From Hemibagrus wyckioides (Eukaryota > Chordata > Actinopteri > Siluriformes > Bagridae), in assembly GCF_019097595.1 (NCBI RefSeq), contig NC_080720.1:29415852-29479851 (forward strand): a DNA stretch of 64,000 bases, in the 5' to 3' direction. The translations under genes were made by a program, and so were the position numbers. The notes beneath the pieces are model-generated. The model saw only the letters and a program-made list of their open reading frames with translations, was not told the origin of the DNA and searched no databases. Positions 45,674 to 63,732 of the stretch are shown in pieces; positions within the stretch are counted from its first letter, which is position 1; the number at the start of each line of letters is the position of its first letter.

Positions 45674-46639
45674 CGACAGTGAATTCACAATGGCTATAAT
45701 AATAAGGCTAAGGAACTATATCATGGGCTTAGGCTATTAGGATAATGAATAATGAGTTTGGATTTGTGTGTGTGGGTTATGTAAGAAAAAAATACAAAAA
45801 GATATGATTCTGTTCTACACACATCATCCTTCTCTGTACTCGTACTCGCCTTGTTTTTCTTTCAATAACACTTCTTGACTTTAATCAAAATTCCTCTCCA
45901 TCTTGCTGGGCACGCACTCGTCATCTTGTCTGGTCTGTGACTGACCTCTGTTCCTGCTTACCTCCTTGATTTTATTTCTTCTTTCACCTCAAAACGTCAT
46001 TGCATTGCAATTCTAAATCACTAGACTTTGAATTAGTGGAATTTAGAGGTCAAATCTTGTACATCGCAAGTCGCAAAAGCATTTCTCATCCGTATAATAC
46101 GAGGAAAAGCGACTCTGGAATGACTGATAGGTGCATATGTGTTCGGGAACACGAACTCTGCCCCTTGCTTAGTGGCACATTAGTCATTTTTTGGCTACAC
46201 ACAATCTGATTTGATTTTCTCACTTGAAGGATGTGCCCAGGGTAGGCAGGATGGTATGCTTTCTCTTAACCTGTCAATCACAGTGACAATCCTGGCTGTT
46301 TTGGTGTTCATGTATGTGGAAGAATGCAGAAAGCACTTACACAGCATGATATAATGGCTCCAGAGGAAGCACATGTGAGCCATCAGCCTCTCTACTGGTT
46401 GGGTTGATAGGGGTTATAAAGGGTTGATGGGGGTGATAAAGGATGCAGGTGGGCTTCTGTTGGCGGGGAACCAAACTGGAGAGAAAATAGCGGGAAAATT
46501 GGGAGGATTGTGCTGCCAAATGGCAAAAAAAATATTGACCAACACCAACGTGTCAAATCTGACACTACAAATAATTTAAATGGTTTTGATAATTAAAACT
46601 CTGTTTGCTGTCCTGTGTCTGTGTCCTGACTTTGAGCAG
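44924..46639. other. Intergenic, no gene seen
   Basis: AT-rich, with a (GA) run at about 45631-45672. No exon recognised. Confidence 0.5.
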
Positions 46640-46696
46640 CAGATCACCAGCGAAAAATGCCAGCTGACTGCAACCATTTCACGCTTTCAAAGGACA
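46640..46696 (+). other. Splice-bounded 57-nt open block (possible orphan exon)
   Basis: GAGCAG precedes and GTAAGA follows a 57-nt stretch open in frame (QITSEKCQLTATISRFQRT). The upstream pyrimidine tract is poor. No homology recognised. Probably chance. Confidence 0.12.
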
Positions 46697-47360
46697 GTAA
46701 GAATTTGTTAAAGTACTGTATCGTACTAAAACAGCGTTGCTTTGGGTGTTTTTAATTTAAATAATTTTTACCCCACCCACTTCACCTGGACAAGATATTC
46801 TTTTTCTTCAGGGTTGTCAGGTCTGCTAACTGCAGTATTGTCGCTAACACTGAAACTGTTTCTTAAGAATAAGAAATTAAGATGTTTACATCCAAAAAGA
46901 GCTGATACTAAATGTAATCCAGTGATAAAGCAGTGATACGAGTCTGTAGACAGAACAATCCAGAGAGTTCCGGCTAAATACAAGGGTGGAGCATGATACA
47001 ATCTTCAGCAGTAATAGCAGTAATAAATTGTAATAAAAATTACAGTGTAATTAAAATAACCATGGGGAACATGTCTCACCACAATGTGTGAGCCTGGGCA
47101 GATTTTTGTCAATGTCTGGCACAAACAAAATTGATATCAAGTTTCAAGTTTCAGTCCAGCTGGATGGATTCACGGCACTGTATATTAAACATGTTCAATT
47201 TTTTAAAACCAGTCTGCTAATAAATATGTTATTATAACAATTATAGTGGAGTGTATGAATAATAAAATCATACATCATATAGGTTATCTAATCAGGATTA
47301 GATAGATTACATAGATATGTCAATTTGTGCAAAGGTTTATGCACCCCCTAGAACGTTGTG

Positions 47361-47450
47361 GTATTAGTATTATTTTATTTTATTTTATTTTATTTTATTT
47401 TATTTTATTTTATTTTATTTTATTTTATTTTATTTTATTTTATTTTATTG
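47361..47450. repeat. (TTTTA)n microsatellite
   Basis: About 18 units, pure. Confidence 0.95.
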
Positions 47451-47598
47451 ATTGTCTTTTAATTAGAGCTTATTCTCTGAGTGTGTTATTCATGATCAAA
47501 CCTTGGCAGAGGAATAAAGCCCATTTTTATTTCTCCTTGTGTTGTCTTTCAATCTTTCAAGACGACACACAGCCAAAGCGTTCAAACAGGAAGCCTAT

Positions 47599-47649
<51 letters not shown>

Positions 47650-47652
47650 TTA
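47599..47652. repeat. (TTTA)n microsatellite
   Basis: About 13 units, pure. Confidence 0.95.
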
Positions 47653-48475
47653 TTTAATTATTTACTTTTGCCTTGTCCTCTCTCTATACAGGTTACAGAA
47701 ATAAATGTCTCACTCGAAGGCAGCATGCTGGCATCGCTACATGGAATAGCTGGATTTCTTAAAGGTTGCAATGTCAGTGGTCTGTGACATTAAATGACAT
47801 TAGTGTTTATAGTGAATATTAGAGACATAGGACAATTTTTCAGTTTATAACACAATGTAATTTGTTGTTTCCAGCCATCCCTGGGAAACTATTTCTGAAC
47901 TCAGTAGACACAAATATCTGGGTCATGCCTTGGTGACAAGCCAAAGGTCACAGAATGCCAAGAAACTCCCGTGTGAAAATTTCCCATCATGCACTGATTG
48001 CTAAAAAAGCTATTTACAACTGAGGCTAAATACATTCCAGGCATAAAGATAGAAAGCTGAGATCTAATGGCCGTGCTCTAGGGTCCACCATTAGCCCTGT
48101 GCATGAGCCGGGAATTGAATTCACAATCGTCTAGTCATTAGCACAAAAACCTAAAGCAAAACAGCACTCTGACTCTTTAATTATGTTTCGATTTAAACAT
48201 TTGCGATGCGTTTAGTGATTCAGGTGCTAGTTATTCGGATGTTGGTGCTGTATTTTACTGATTCCTGTAAGGACTTTGATGTCACACAGAGACATGGTTA
48301 ATTCTGGTCCAATGGAGATCACTGCTAGATTCTAAAAACAAGATAGAAACACCATTTTTCAGTGCCATATTGAAGAGAAATCCAACATTATGTAGGTGTA
48401 CTGGAGATGCAGTGCTGAGTCAGCGTTAGCATGAACGTTGATACTGTCTGTGCTGATCAGTTTGACCGTCTAAAT

Positions 48476-48590
48476 CACTAAAGTGCCACTGCATCACTCT
48501 CTTTAGCTACAGATGAAGATGCAAGAGATAAATCCTACTTTATTAACAGCAAGTCACTGAACAGCATTGTGGGTAATTTCAGAACTCAGA
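48476..48590 (+). repeat. Unclassified interspersed repeat (family D), copy 2
   Basis: AAGTGCCACTGCATCACTCTC, GATGAAGATGCAAGAG and AGCATTGTGGGTAATTTC. Repeats about 190 bp downstream. Confidence 0.7.
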
Positions 48591-48664
48591 TGTCAGGCTT
48601 TCGCTATGGTAAGTAAGCAACAGTGTAATCTAGGGTTAAGATTAAAGTTAAGGTTAGTCGGACG

Positions 48665-48785
48665 AACTGAAGTGCCACTGCATCACTCTTTAGATAAAGA
48701 TGAAGATGCAAGGGCTGAATCCTAATGCTCCACTATCAGGAGGTCGTCGAAAAGCATTGTGGGTAACGTCAGAGCTCACACATGA
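48665..48785 (+). repeat. Unclassified interspersed repeat (family D), copy 3
   Basis: GAAGTGCCACTGCATCACTC, GATGAAGATGCAAGGG and AGCATTGTGGGTAACGTC. A local tandem duplicate of copy 2. Confidence 0.7.
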
Positions 48786-49632
48786 ATCAGCATTGTACTT
48801 GATCTACCATTTCCTCCATAAGCCAACTTTAGCCAGGTTCTCAACGTGCTTTTCTTTTAGCTTCAGGTTGTTGTATCACTCTCTAAGCCTCTCAGTTTAT
48901 AAGTGTCTGAATTGAATAAACCATCTTGCACTATATTCCGGTGAAAACCCCCCCACGATGTTTTTTTTTTTGCCATTTTTTCCTGTCTGAGGCCACCTGA
49001 TGTTTGCCTTTTCATCTTTTCATGGCTTTTCTATTCTCTTGGGATGAATGATATTCTTTAGTGTGTCCATGGTAACTGAATACTGTCTGTTCACTCAAGC
49101 TTATAGAGTCACCTGCCTTTTTTCCCTCTATTTTTTTTTGTTCTTTTTTTTTTTACAGTTACATTCCCTGCTGAGATGTCCCCGGGTTACAAAGATCACT
49201 CGTGCAAAGAGGCTGATCTGAGAAGCAGACCATTAACCTTCCTGCTAGCGGAAGAGCAGAGTTAAAGCCGAGACATGTAATCTACACGTCTACAAAGTGC
49301 TTTCGGATTAGTAATTATCCACTTAATGAGTACTGACCCAACATTTTCTACATGGAAAGTGTTTGATCAGCTCGAACCTCAGGTCAGTACACATGCATTC
49401 ATATTCACATAGCAATGCTCTTAATTATTTCACACATTTCATCGTTTCACGTCTTTTGATCTTATTCGGTGTGTATGTGATATTGCTTGTCCTACATTTC
49501 CTTCATTTCCTGTACTATAAAACTCTACAGCATAATATGAATGATATAAATAAATCTTCTTGCTGTACCATGCACATGGGAGTAAGTTAAAAGCTTGTTT
49601 GTTTTTTTTCAAATGGATACGCCATCAAGACT

Positions 49633-49700
<68 letters not shown>

Positions 49701-49814
49701 TTTTTTTTTAAATAAATAACTAAATAGATTACATTCCACATATTTCACATATTACATTTAGATACATTTCAGCTGACTTAATCCCCAAAATATTTAGTTA
49801 GTTAGTTAGTAATC

Positions 49815-49859
<45 letters not shown>

Positions 49860-49937
49860 TAAGTCTTGCTATTTTATTTCATGCTATATAATTTTTTTTT
49901 TAAAAACTAGCTTTTGACTTTTCTAAAATATTATATG

Positions 49938-49972
<35 letters not shown>

Positions 49973-50696
49973 TTTGAGTGAAGGGAATAGAAAATATCAG
50001 ACATTCCATTTATAAGACTTATTTATTGAATTATTAAAAATAATTTAATTACAATATGAACAACCAATAACATTTTTTGGTACTTTGGTAAACATGAATA
50101 AGGATTTGTCAAACAAAATGAAGGCAGAGCTAATACATTTGCAATTTTCTGTAGTTAAAATTTGTCCTTTTGTAGAAATGTTCTTCGTTCTCAGGTTCAT
50201 CGCTGTGAATCAGATGAGCTTCAGTTTCTCCAAAAGAACCTCCAATTTATCCAAAAGGTCTATGAATCAAAGACGACCAAAAATAAATGGATTAATGATC
50301 CTCGTGTTCAGAGGCTCGATATAATTGGTGCGGGTTTGGCCCTTTGACCTGCAGTCCACTTCTGCCCCCTGTTGGAAGACTTAAGAACTGACTCTGTCGT
50401 GTTATTGCTGTTCTGATGTATTGCTCTTCTCCGGCAGCGTCGGTTATTCTGACTGCTGTCTAGACAGATTATGAGAAATAAACCGTAAGATAAAATGATG
50501 AGATGATGTTTGTCATTTTAAACTATCTCAGAACACAGAATTTGGCATTTTTACAGTTTCTTCGCTGAAAATGGCTGCGTTTCCCTCTTAAATGTGTTGT
50601 TTAGTACAGGACTTTAATATGTACACAAAATGTGGTTAACTAGAATTCATGCTAATACCACAAAGACATTTTAATGATTTATTTAAAATGTTCAAA

Positions 50697-50744
<48 letters not shown>

Positions 50745-50930
50745 ACTTTTTTTTATTTTTTTTATTCATTTCCAGTCTATCCAAGTCAGCATAAACACCA
50801 TGAAATTTAAAAACAATATAATGAAAAATAAAAGAAGAACAAAGAGAGAACACATTTTACCTCTTTTCAGAAATTTGGATGATGTTAAAGATCCAGTTAA
50901 ATATGATTTGTCAAAAATTCCATATATAAA
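48786..50930. other. Intergenic, dense tetranucleotide repeats
   Basis: (AAAT)n at 49633-49697, (TTAG)n at 49796-49858, (TTTA)n at 49940-49975 and (AAAT)n at 50697-50742, separated by AT-rich unique DNA. No exon recognised. Confidence 0.6.
49796..49858. repeat. (TTAG)n microsatellite
   Basis: Two blocks of TTAG with one interruption (TAATCAG). Similar in look to a telomere-like repeat but lacks the GGG of TTAGGG. Confidence 0.85.
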
Positions 50931-50931
50931 A

Positions 50932-51121
50932 TTGGGGGTTCAAGCCCCAGCACTGCCAAGTTGCCACTGTTGGGCCCTTGAGCAAGGCCCTTAACCCTCT
51001 CTGCTCCAGGGGCGCTGTATCATGGCTGACCCTGCGCTCTGACCCCAACCTCTATGGATGGGATATACGAAGAAAGAATTTCACTGTGCTGGAATGTATA
51101 TGTGACAAATAAAGGCTATTT
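50932..51121 (+). repeat. tRNA-derived SINE (family 2), 5'-truncated
   Basis: GGGGGTTCAAGCCCCAGCACTG, GGGCCCTTGAGCAAGGCCC, TATCATGGCTGACCCTGCGC, and a LINE-like tail TGTGACAAATAAAGGCTA followed by an (AAT)n run. Confidence 0.75.
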
Positions 51122-51130
51122 CAATTTTCT

Positions 51131-51131
51131 A

Positions 51132-51196
<65 letters not shown>
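51131..51196. repeat. (AAT)n microsatellite behind a SINE tail
   Basis: About 22 pure units, read as poly-Asn in one frame, which is not a protein. Confidence 0.9.
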
Positions 51197-51198
<2 letters not shown>

Positions 51199-51723
51199 GT
51201 AGTATAAACCTTTTCATTTTTTATTTATTTCTCTTAAATATTTATTCACTTTTATTTCCTATGGTCAAGGATTCCTGATCAAGAACTTCCAAGTTAAATA
51301 TTCTGATTTGCAGAATTTTTTTTTTAACCCATTTTATTTTTCCTCTGAATGAGTGAGTCATGCAGCCAGATTTCTCTCTATAGCTTGTTTAAAGCTTTAC
51401 GCCTGAGCAATAACAGATCAGTCTTCATTTCCATTTCCATGGCGACCGGATTGATTGACACAAACAGTAAGGTCTGACAGCACTCGTGCATCATAAAATC
51501 TTGCTGACCGTCCAATATGTTCACTTTGCCTCAGGTTTTCACTCGAAAATGCCATCAATGTCTGTTAATATTCTCATCAAACAGAAACATTTGTTATATA
51601 AAGTGAAGCATTATTTTATTGAAATGTCACACACACACATAGACACAGACACAAGTGACCTTTATTTTTTTTCATTAGAGTTCCTTGAACTTTAGTTCAG
51701 TTTCACTCTCTCTCTCTCTCTCC

Positions 51724-51756
<33 letters not shown>

Positions 51757-51897
51757 TCACACTTCCTCCTTCTGTTATCACTCTTTCCCGAAATGCTGGG
51801 GTCAGCACCCACTGCAGTAAAACTGGGCTGTGGTAAAAAAGTGAACTAAATTGAAATACTTCTTCTTCTTTGTTTTCCACTTTCCAACTTTCTTGCA

Positions 51898-51938
<41 letters not shown>

Positions 51939-52420
51939 CTCTCTCTCTCTCTGTCCATTTATCTTCTACCTCATCCACAGAATATCCATGTGTGTGTATT
52001 GTTCCTGCTGGTTGTGAGTGAACTCGATATGGGTTTGGCTGACTAAGAAAAAAGATTCGACTTGGAATCGACTCGAGTTCAGGAAGTGAATCTCGCACCA
52101 CATGCATTTTGGTTTGCAGCATGTCTTTCTAAACTGATCCACTAGGTGTAGAGCTGCAGGAATGAGACAAAATGGAGAAAACACATGCAAAATTATTAGG
52201 AGAGTTGCCTGGTTGGGATTTTAAGGGGATTTTTTTAAACACACTTTTTGAACATACTCACCATTTTCCTGACCAGTGAATGGAAGTGAAAATACTTTTG
52301 TTGGTATTGTTGTTATGTTTAAAGCAATCAGCAATTAAACAATTAACCAGTTAAACAACCAGAAGTATAGATTTTGCTTTGATTCAGGTTTGGCAAGTGG
52401 TTTTACTGTACAAAGGGATG
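51197..52420. other. Intergenic, (CT) and (CA) repeats
   Basis: CT/CA at 51706-51763 and CT at 51900-51953. Minus-strand frames of Arg/Glu repeats derive from these. No gene seen. Confidence 0.55.
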
Positions 52421-52426
52421 TTGGGA

Positions 52427-52800
52427 GCCTGGAGTGTATCCCAGTGGACTCAGGGAACAAGGCAGAGGACATCCTGGACAGGGTACCAATCCATCATGGG
52501 GCAGAATCACACACCACTGATAATTTACTTGCACTGTTTGCTCATGTAGCACTGTATAGTATACTTCATTCTGTGTGGTCTTCTGTAGCTCTGTGTTTTA
52601 TGTGACATCCTGGTCCTCTTGGAACTTTGTTTAATTCCACGGTGTATATTTATTTATTAAAATGACAATACAAGCTTTTTGACTTGACTTAAATTTAGAG
52701 ATACCGGCCAGCCTACAGCATATCATTGGAATGGGGAAGGAAACTGGAGTACACAGAGGAAAACCCCTGAAGCATGTAGAGAACATACAGGACAAAGGAG
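52427..52800 (-). repeat. Mermaid-like SINE, antisense, split by a LINE tail
   Basis: Antisense SINE blocks at 52427-52519 (GGACAGGGTACCAATCCATC) and 52691-52800 (GAGATACCGGCCAGCCTACA, GAAACTGGAGTACACAGAGG) are interrupted by 52520-52690. Confidence 0.6.
52520..52690 (+). repeat. LINE 3' end inserted in a SINE
   Basis: Ends AAAATGACAATACAAGCTTTTTGACTTGACTT, the usual 3' terminus of fish non-LTR elements. The upstream part is 3'-UTR-like (TGCACTGTTTGCTC, AGCACTGTATAGT). Confidence 0.55.
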
Positions 52801-52939
52801 GGAGTTCCCCAAGCTCGGTGGTGTGAAGCAAACCTGCTAGACATGGTGCTCCCTCTGAAAGAATCTTTTTGTTGTGGTTTTGTTGATGTTCACACTAAGG
52901 TAAATGTGGCATCTTGCATGGATTTTATGAACATCTGGA

Positions 52940-53324
52940 AAACATACACACACATTTCATGATACTTCTCATCTGAGGACATTTCACTGACATAAACTCT
53001 ATATTAATGCTACACCTTGTATAAACCCTTACCAAACAACAACAACAACAACAACTTTCCTTATGGGGATCAAACAAAATGTCTCTAGAAAGTTAAAAAT
53101 GTCGAATATTAGAGAAGGAAGAAGAAGAAGAAGAAAAATGTCCACACACACATACATTTCATAATACTACTCATCTTACGTCAATTCTCAGATATAAATT
53201 CTACATCAATGCTACTCCTTGCATAACCCTTACCAAACAACTACAGCTTTCCTCATGGGGACCAAACAAAATGTCCCTAGAAGGCTAAAAACTTTAAGTA
53301 TTACAGCATCTGGTTCCTATTAAG

Positions 53325-53356
<32 letters not shown>

Positions 53357-53385
53357 CAGAAGAAGAAGAAGAAAAATGTCCACAC
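52940..53385. repeat. Tandem copies of a ~210-bp repeat with (AAC) and (AAG) tracts, left part
   Basis: Two units, each with CATTTCATGATACT, ATAAACTCTATATTAATGCTAC, AACCCTTACCAAACAAC, ATGGGGACCAAACAAAATGTCCCTAGAA-type block (split here as shown), then AAG repeats and AAAATGTCCACACACACA. The unit resembles a widespread teleost GTCCCC repeat. Confidence 0.75.
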
Positions 53386-53457
53386 ACACACACACTTGGC
53401 TTGGTTAAGGTAGTGCCAAGTGGTCTCTCCTGAAATGGTCAAGTGCCAAGCACCCAT

Positions 53458-53678
53458 GTCTTGGTAGCTTAAGTTGTTAAGGCTGACTGGAAGATCAAGC
53501 CCCAACACTGCCAAGCTGCCACCATTGGGCCCTTGAGCAAGGCCATTAACCCCACCTGCTCCAGGGGCACTGTATCATGGCTGACCCTGCGCTCTGACCC
53601 CAACCCCCAGGGATGGGATATGCGACGAAAAGAATTTCACTGTGCTGTAATGTCTATGTGACAAATAAAAACAACTTA
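53458..53678 (+). repeat. tRNA-derived SINE (family 2), nearly complete
   Basis: Head TTGGTAGCTTAAGTTGTTAAGG, CAAGCCCCAACACTGCCAAG, TATCATGGCTGACCCTGCGC, tail TGTGACAAATAAAAACAACTT. It sits inside the 210-bp repeat array. Confidence 0.8.
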
Positions 53679-53679
53679 A

Positions 53680-53980
53680 ACACACACACACACACACGCA
53701 TTTCATGATTCTACTTATCCGAAGACACATAAACTCTATATTAATGCTACATTTTGCTAAACCCAAACAACAACAACAACTTTGCTCATGGGGACCAAAG
53801 AAAATGTCCCTAGAAGGTTAAAAATATTATTATTAATATTAATATTATTCATAATAACAGCCAATATAAATTCTCAATAAACAAATAATTTGTTCTGTAT
53901 TAATGTGTAAAAAAAAGGAGAAGAAGAAGAAACAAAAGAAGAAGATAAATGTCCACACACACACACACACACACGCGCAC
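53680..53980. repeat. ~210-bp repeat array, right part
   Basis: A third unit: CATTTCATGATTCTACT, ATAAACTCTATATTAATGC, ATGGGGACCAAAGAAAATG, then AAG repeats and AAATGTCCACACACAC, interrupted by an AT-rich (TATTA) stretch. Confidence 0.7.
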
Positions 53981-54503
53981 CGAATTCTCTAGAACATCTC
54001 TATCCAGAGTCACACTAAATACTTGCATTATAACTCCATCTTTATTAAACTCGATATGTCTTATGTGTGAATTTCCCTCTAGGATAAATATACTGGTCTA
54101 TCAATCTCACCATCTATTAAATACATGGTATCATACAAATACTGTATGTATACACACACACACACACACACAACCCTAAGTTCTCTCTCTCTTCCTTTTT
54201 GCAACACTCGCTAATGCACACTTCTGAACACGGCTTATCTTTGTGGCTGCAACTTCTTAACTCCTGTAAGCTTTAACTAACACACACACACACACATACA
54301 CACATAGACACACACATACACACTCGAGCAGGAAGTGCAACAGTTGTTCAAATTTGACACTTTCTGAAGACATAAAATGTCACAGCGTTGATGATGAAAG
54401 AAGCAAAAAACTCTCTGATAAAAATCTCCCTATATTTGGCAAACATCCAGATATTTCTCCAGACAGACAGATGATTTATTGCGTCTGTTGTGATGTTTTG
54501 ATG

Positions 54504-54582
<79 letters not shown>

Positions 54583-54837
54583 GGTTCCATTTTAAGATTA
54601 GAAGTGATCAGCTGACCCTTTTTTTTTCCTTCATGGTCACAGACTTGCCTCAAACCACTTCCTGTTCAGAAATAATGGCCTGCAGAACCAAACGGCTGAT
54701 CAAGTGGCTGAGAAGTTGCACATGAAGCAATGTATTTTTGCTTAGTTTACTGAATTTTCACTCGGCTCAACGTATATATTTTTTGACTAGAGATTAAAAA
54801 AAAGTGTGTTATGAAATGTAACTCTCTTACTACGTAT

Positions 54838-54869
<32 letters not shown>

Positions 54870-55350
54870 ACACACGCGCTAGACATCAATGGTAGTTTAG
54901 GGCTGTCTCTATATATGTATGTACGCAAAAAATACAAGAATGAAATGTAACTAGAAATGGATAAAAAGCATGAGAGGTTTGTTCATTTAAAAATAAATAA
55001 ATAAAATTAATGAATAAATTAAAAAATAAATTAAAAATGTGGGGGGGGGGTCCGCTTCGTAAAGTTGAGTATTTTATTCCTTTTATACAGAACCATAGTG
55101 ATTTTCCATCACCCATATTTTCAAATTTTCACAAATTTAACAAAAATCTTTTTTACAAGGTTATCTTTTTTCTTGAAACATCCTGTCTTTACATGCAAGC
55201 TGAAGACATTTTTCTACTTATAAACGTCTCCTCTGAGGAAACTAATACATGATGTGTGTTTTTATTAAAGGGATTAATTCCTTCATTTATGTGATTTGGG
55301 CTTAGGGTTAGGGGTTTTTTCTTGCCTCTGTTGGGTGTGTGTGTGTGTGT
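53981..55350. other. Intergenic, no gene seen
   Basis: (CA) tracts near 54157, 54280-54325 and 54838-54874, and (TA)n at 54510-54577 (about 34 units). No exon recognised. Confidence 0.55.
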
Positions 55351-55358
55351 GTGTGTAG

Positions 55359-55535
55359 TTTCAGGGGTTTCCTACAGGTTCTCCAGTTTCCTCCTTCCAG
55401 TCTAAAGTCATGCAATGTAGGCTGATTTGCATGTCTAAATTGAACGTTGCATATGCCCCAATGTGCCCCGAGTCTCCTAGTATAGATTCAAAGGTTCCTT
55501 TTAACCCTGTGAAGCATAAGCAGTACAGAAGATCA
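55359..55535 (+). repeat. Mermaid-like SINE, 3' part
   Basis: CCAGTTTCCTCCTTCCAGTC, ATGTAGGCTGATTTGCATG, and AGCATAAGCAGTACAGAAGA, in the usual order. Confidence 0.65.
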
Positions 55536-56050
<515 letters not shown>

Positions 56051-56057
56051 ATTCTTA

Positions 56058-56059
56058 TA

Positions 56060-56134
<75 letters not shown>
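56058..56134. repeat. (TA)n microsatellite
   Basis: About 38 units replacing the right end of the Tc1 fragment. Confidence 0.95.
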
Positions 56135-56141
<7 letters not shown>

Positions 56142-57140
56142 CAAAAATAATATATATATACAGACATACAGATATACTGTAGCTTGAATAAAATATGACA
56201 GCTGCATGTCCAGATGTTCAGCATTTCACCTTTTTATCTTAAGAGCTCTTAAGATATCTCCTTAAGAGGACGGTCAGCGCTGAAACCAAGGTCACAAACA
56301 CATGGTGTCAAGGGGAGGAGGTGATTACTTTCCTCTTATTCTTCCTCTTTCTGTATGCTATGCAGCAGCCAAGAACTCGAAGTCAGCTTTACTAGCTGCT
56401 CTGTGTAGGTTAATACGCACAAAAAGAAATCATTCTTGAGCCTACAAATAGACAATTTCTGGAAAGGAATACCTGGAGCTTGCTTGGCTTAGATCTTGGC
56501 TGGTGAAAAAGTAAGTAGCAAAGCAAAGAGTGAGGAAATAAATGAAAGCTAAAGTGATTTATAGTATTTTAATCTTACATTTTGAGAATTTTGGACGGTT
56601 TAAAACAGGAAAAAGCAGGGGGGGGAAAAAAAAAACCCTAACAGGAAATGCTTTTCAACAGGCCATGAGGATGTAAATAAGTTCTTAGCGCTTAGGTTTT
56701 TAGAAAGTATACAGATAGCAGTTTGATGATTTTGCAACTGAGAAAACAAAAAAAACAAAAACGATAGAAATATACCATCATGTCTAATCATGCATCTTTC
56801 ACTATGATGAAGGAATACGTGTATTGATGATTAGTGCAACAGGACTTGCAATAGAGTGATCTTTATTAATAATAGTGGGTCATGAAGGATTTGCTCATGT
56901 GTTAAAGTCATCGTTATGAATGTATTCGTACTTGTTTTAATATATTAGGTAGAGATTTCTGGACCTTGTGGGCAAAAAAAAAACCCCACAAAATTGTCAA
57001 AATGGTGCAATAATCACATGTGATCATAATCTATATAGCTTTTTTTTTGCTTGAGGCTGAAGAGAATACACCCCATATATCATGCTTAAAAGCAACACTG
57101 TGGTTTTTTTGTAGGTGTAATTTAGACTGATGCACAGCGA
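56135..57140. other. Intergenic or 5' region of grap2-like gene, no exon seen
   Basis: Unique AT-rich sequence. A noncoding 5' exon of the downstream gene may lie here but cannot be picked out. Confidence 0.4.
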
Positions 57141-57317
57141 CTTATTCAGGGCTGCCAAAATCAAATGGGCATTTATGACAGCTATTCATTTAGTGCTGAT
57201 GATTAAACGTAGCTTCCTCTGGTGAGCGTCCGCTGCGGGACCACTTCACTGTCGACGAGTAATTTATGCAGTGGCTCGACATTCATTACAGACCCAAGTG
57301 TCTGTCCTTTCGGTTGT
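57141..57317. promoter_or_regulatory. Higher-complexity block about 1 kb upstream of grap2-like exon, possible enhancer
   Basis: Repeat-free with CpGs (GTCCGCTGCGGGACC, CTGTCGACGAG) and homeodomain-type TAATTTATG and ATTCATTA cores. No coding signal. Regulatory role is inference. Confidence 0.28.
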
Positions 57318-57883
57318 GTGTGTGTAGGTGTGTAGTCATGCGCTGTCTGAAGGGGAGACTGAAAGTTAAGGCTCAAAGAATGTCATCCTTTCTAGTTCCT
57401 CTCTAGCGACCAGGTCCAGACACACTCATCCTATTTATTGTATTATAGGTATTTAAATACCAGAGGTATTTATTGCACTTTTGAGTTTAAACAAAACATA
57501 TATCTATCCTGGAATGATTCCTAACAATGGTTTTATTTATCCGGTTATAGTTACTGTTACATGTGGAAAACACTACTACCTGTTATCACTTACATTAGAG
57601 CAGCAAGAGCCAATCGCCTTTCTCGTCAGCCTCGTCAGTGTTAATAAGACAAAAAAAAAAACTCTTGTGATGTAAGAAACCGCCTGACAGAAAACTTCTC
57701 TTCTAGAGAAACCATTAAATCTTAAATCGATATCTTTATATGAAGAAATGATTACAGATTAGAACTGATCAAAACACGTTCGGGGTTCATTTCTCGCTGC
57801 TTTTGCAGGTAGCTGTAATTATAATAATAAAATAAAGCTCATGTTGAGTTGCTGATGTGTTATTCCTCAAAACTTGTGATATC

Positions 57884-57940
<57 letters not shown>

Positions 57941-58259
57941 TACACAAGATTTGGTTAATACAAATGATCACAGCTTGTTCACTAGAAAATGAAAGAAACT
58001 AACATCAACTGATGGATGTGGAGAATGAAGGAAAACTGTTCGATTTTCCTCCAAAACATTCCAGTTTTTTTCCGGTTTAATGGGGCTTGTCATCATCCAC
58101 ATTTGATGTGTTCTACCTAGCTGTCTCGGAGGAATCGCAGGATATTTACAAAAAAAAACAAAAAAAACAGAAAAAGCCTATTTCTGGTGCTGTAAACTCT
58201 TCCGGAAAATATTAACAAAAGCAAGTTGAAAAGGGCAAAACAACATCATCTCTAATGAG

Positions 58260-58291
<32 letters not shown>

Positions 58292-58326
58292 GTGTGAGAG
58301 CGTCTCTCTTGCTTTCTCTCTCCCAG
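57318..58326. other. Upstream of grap2-like coding exon, CT repeats
   Basis: (CT)n at 57890-57937 and again at 58259-58287; the pyrimidine-rich run up to 58326 forms the putative acceptor tract. No promoter motif identified. Confidence 0.5.

Positions 58327-63732
<5,406 letters not shown>

Larger units (their letters stand above)
46697..48470. other. Intergenic, long pentanucleotide and tetranucleotide repeats
   Basis: Holds (TTTTA)n at 47361-47450 and (TTTA)n at 47599-47652, with a weak antisense SINE-like fragment at about 48070-48145. A 73-nt open block at 47692-47764 after CTATACAG has only a weak donor and is not called. Confidence 0.5.

Noticed and set aside
47692..47764. 73-nt open block after CTATACAG as a possible exon
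   Set aside because: Weak donor (AAAG|GTTGCA), no homology, isolated between long microsatellites.
49796..49858. Interstitial telomere-like repeat
   Set aside because: The unit is TTAG, not TTAGGG; an ordinary tetranucleotide microsatellite.
51054..51278. Poly-asparagine frame
   Set aside because: Translation of an (AAT)n tract behind a SINE tail.
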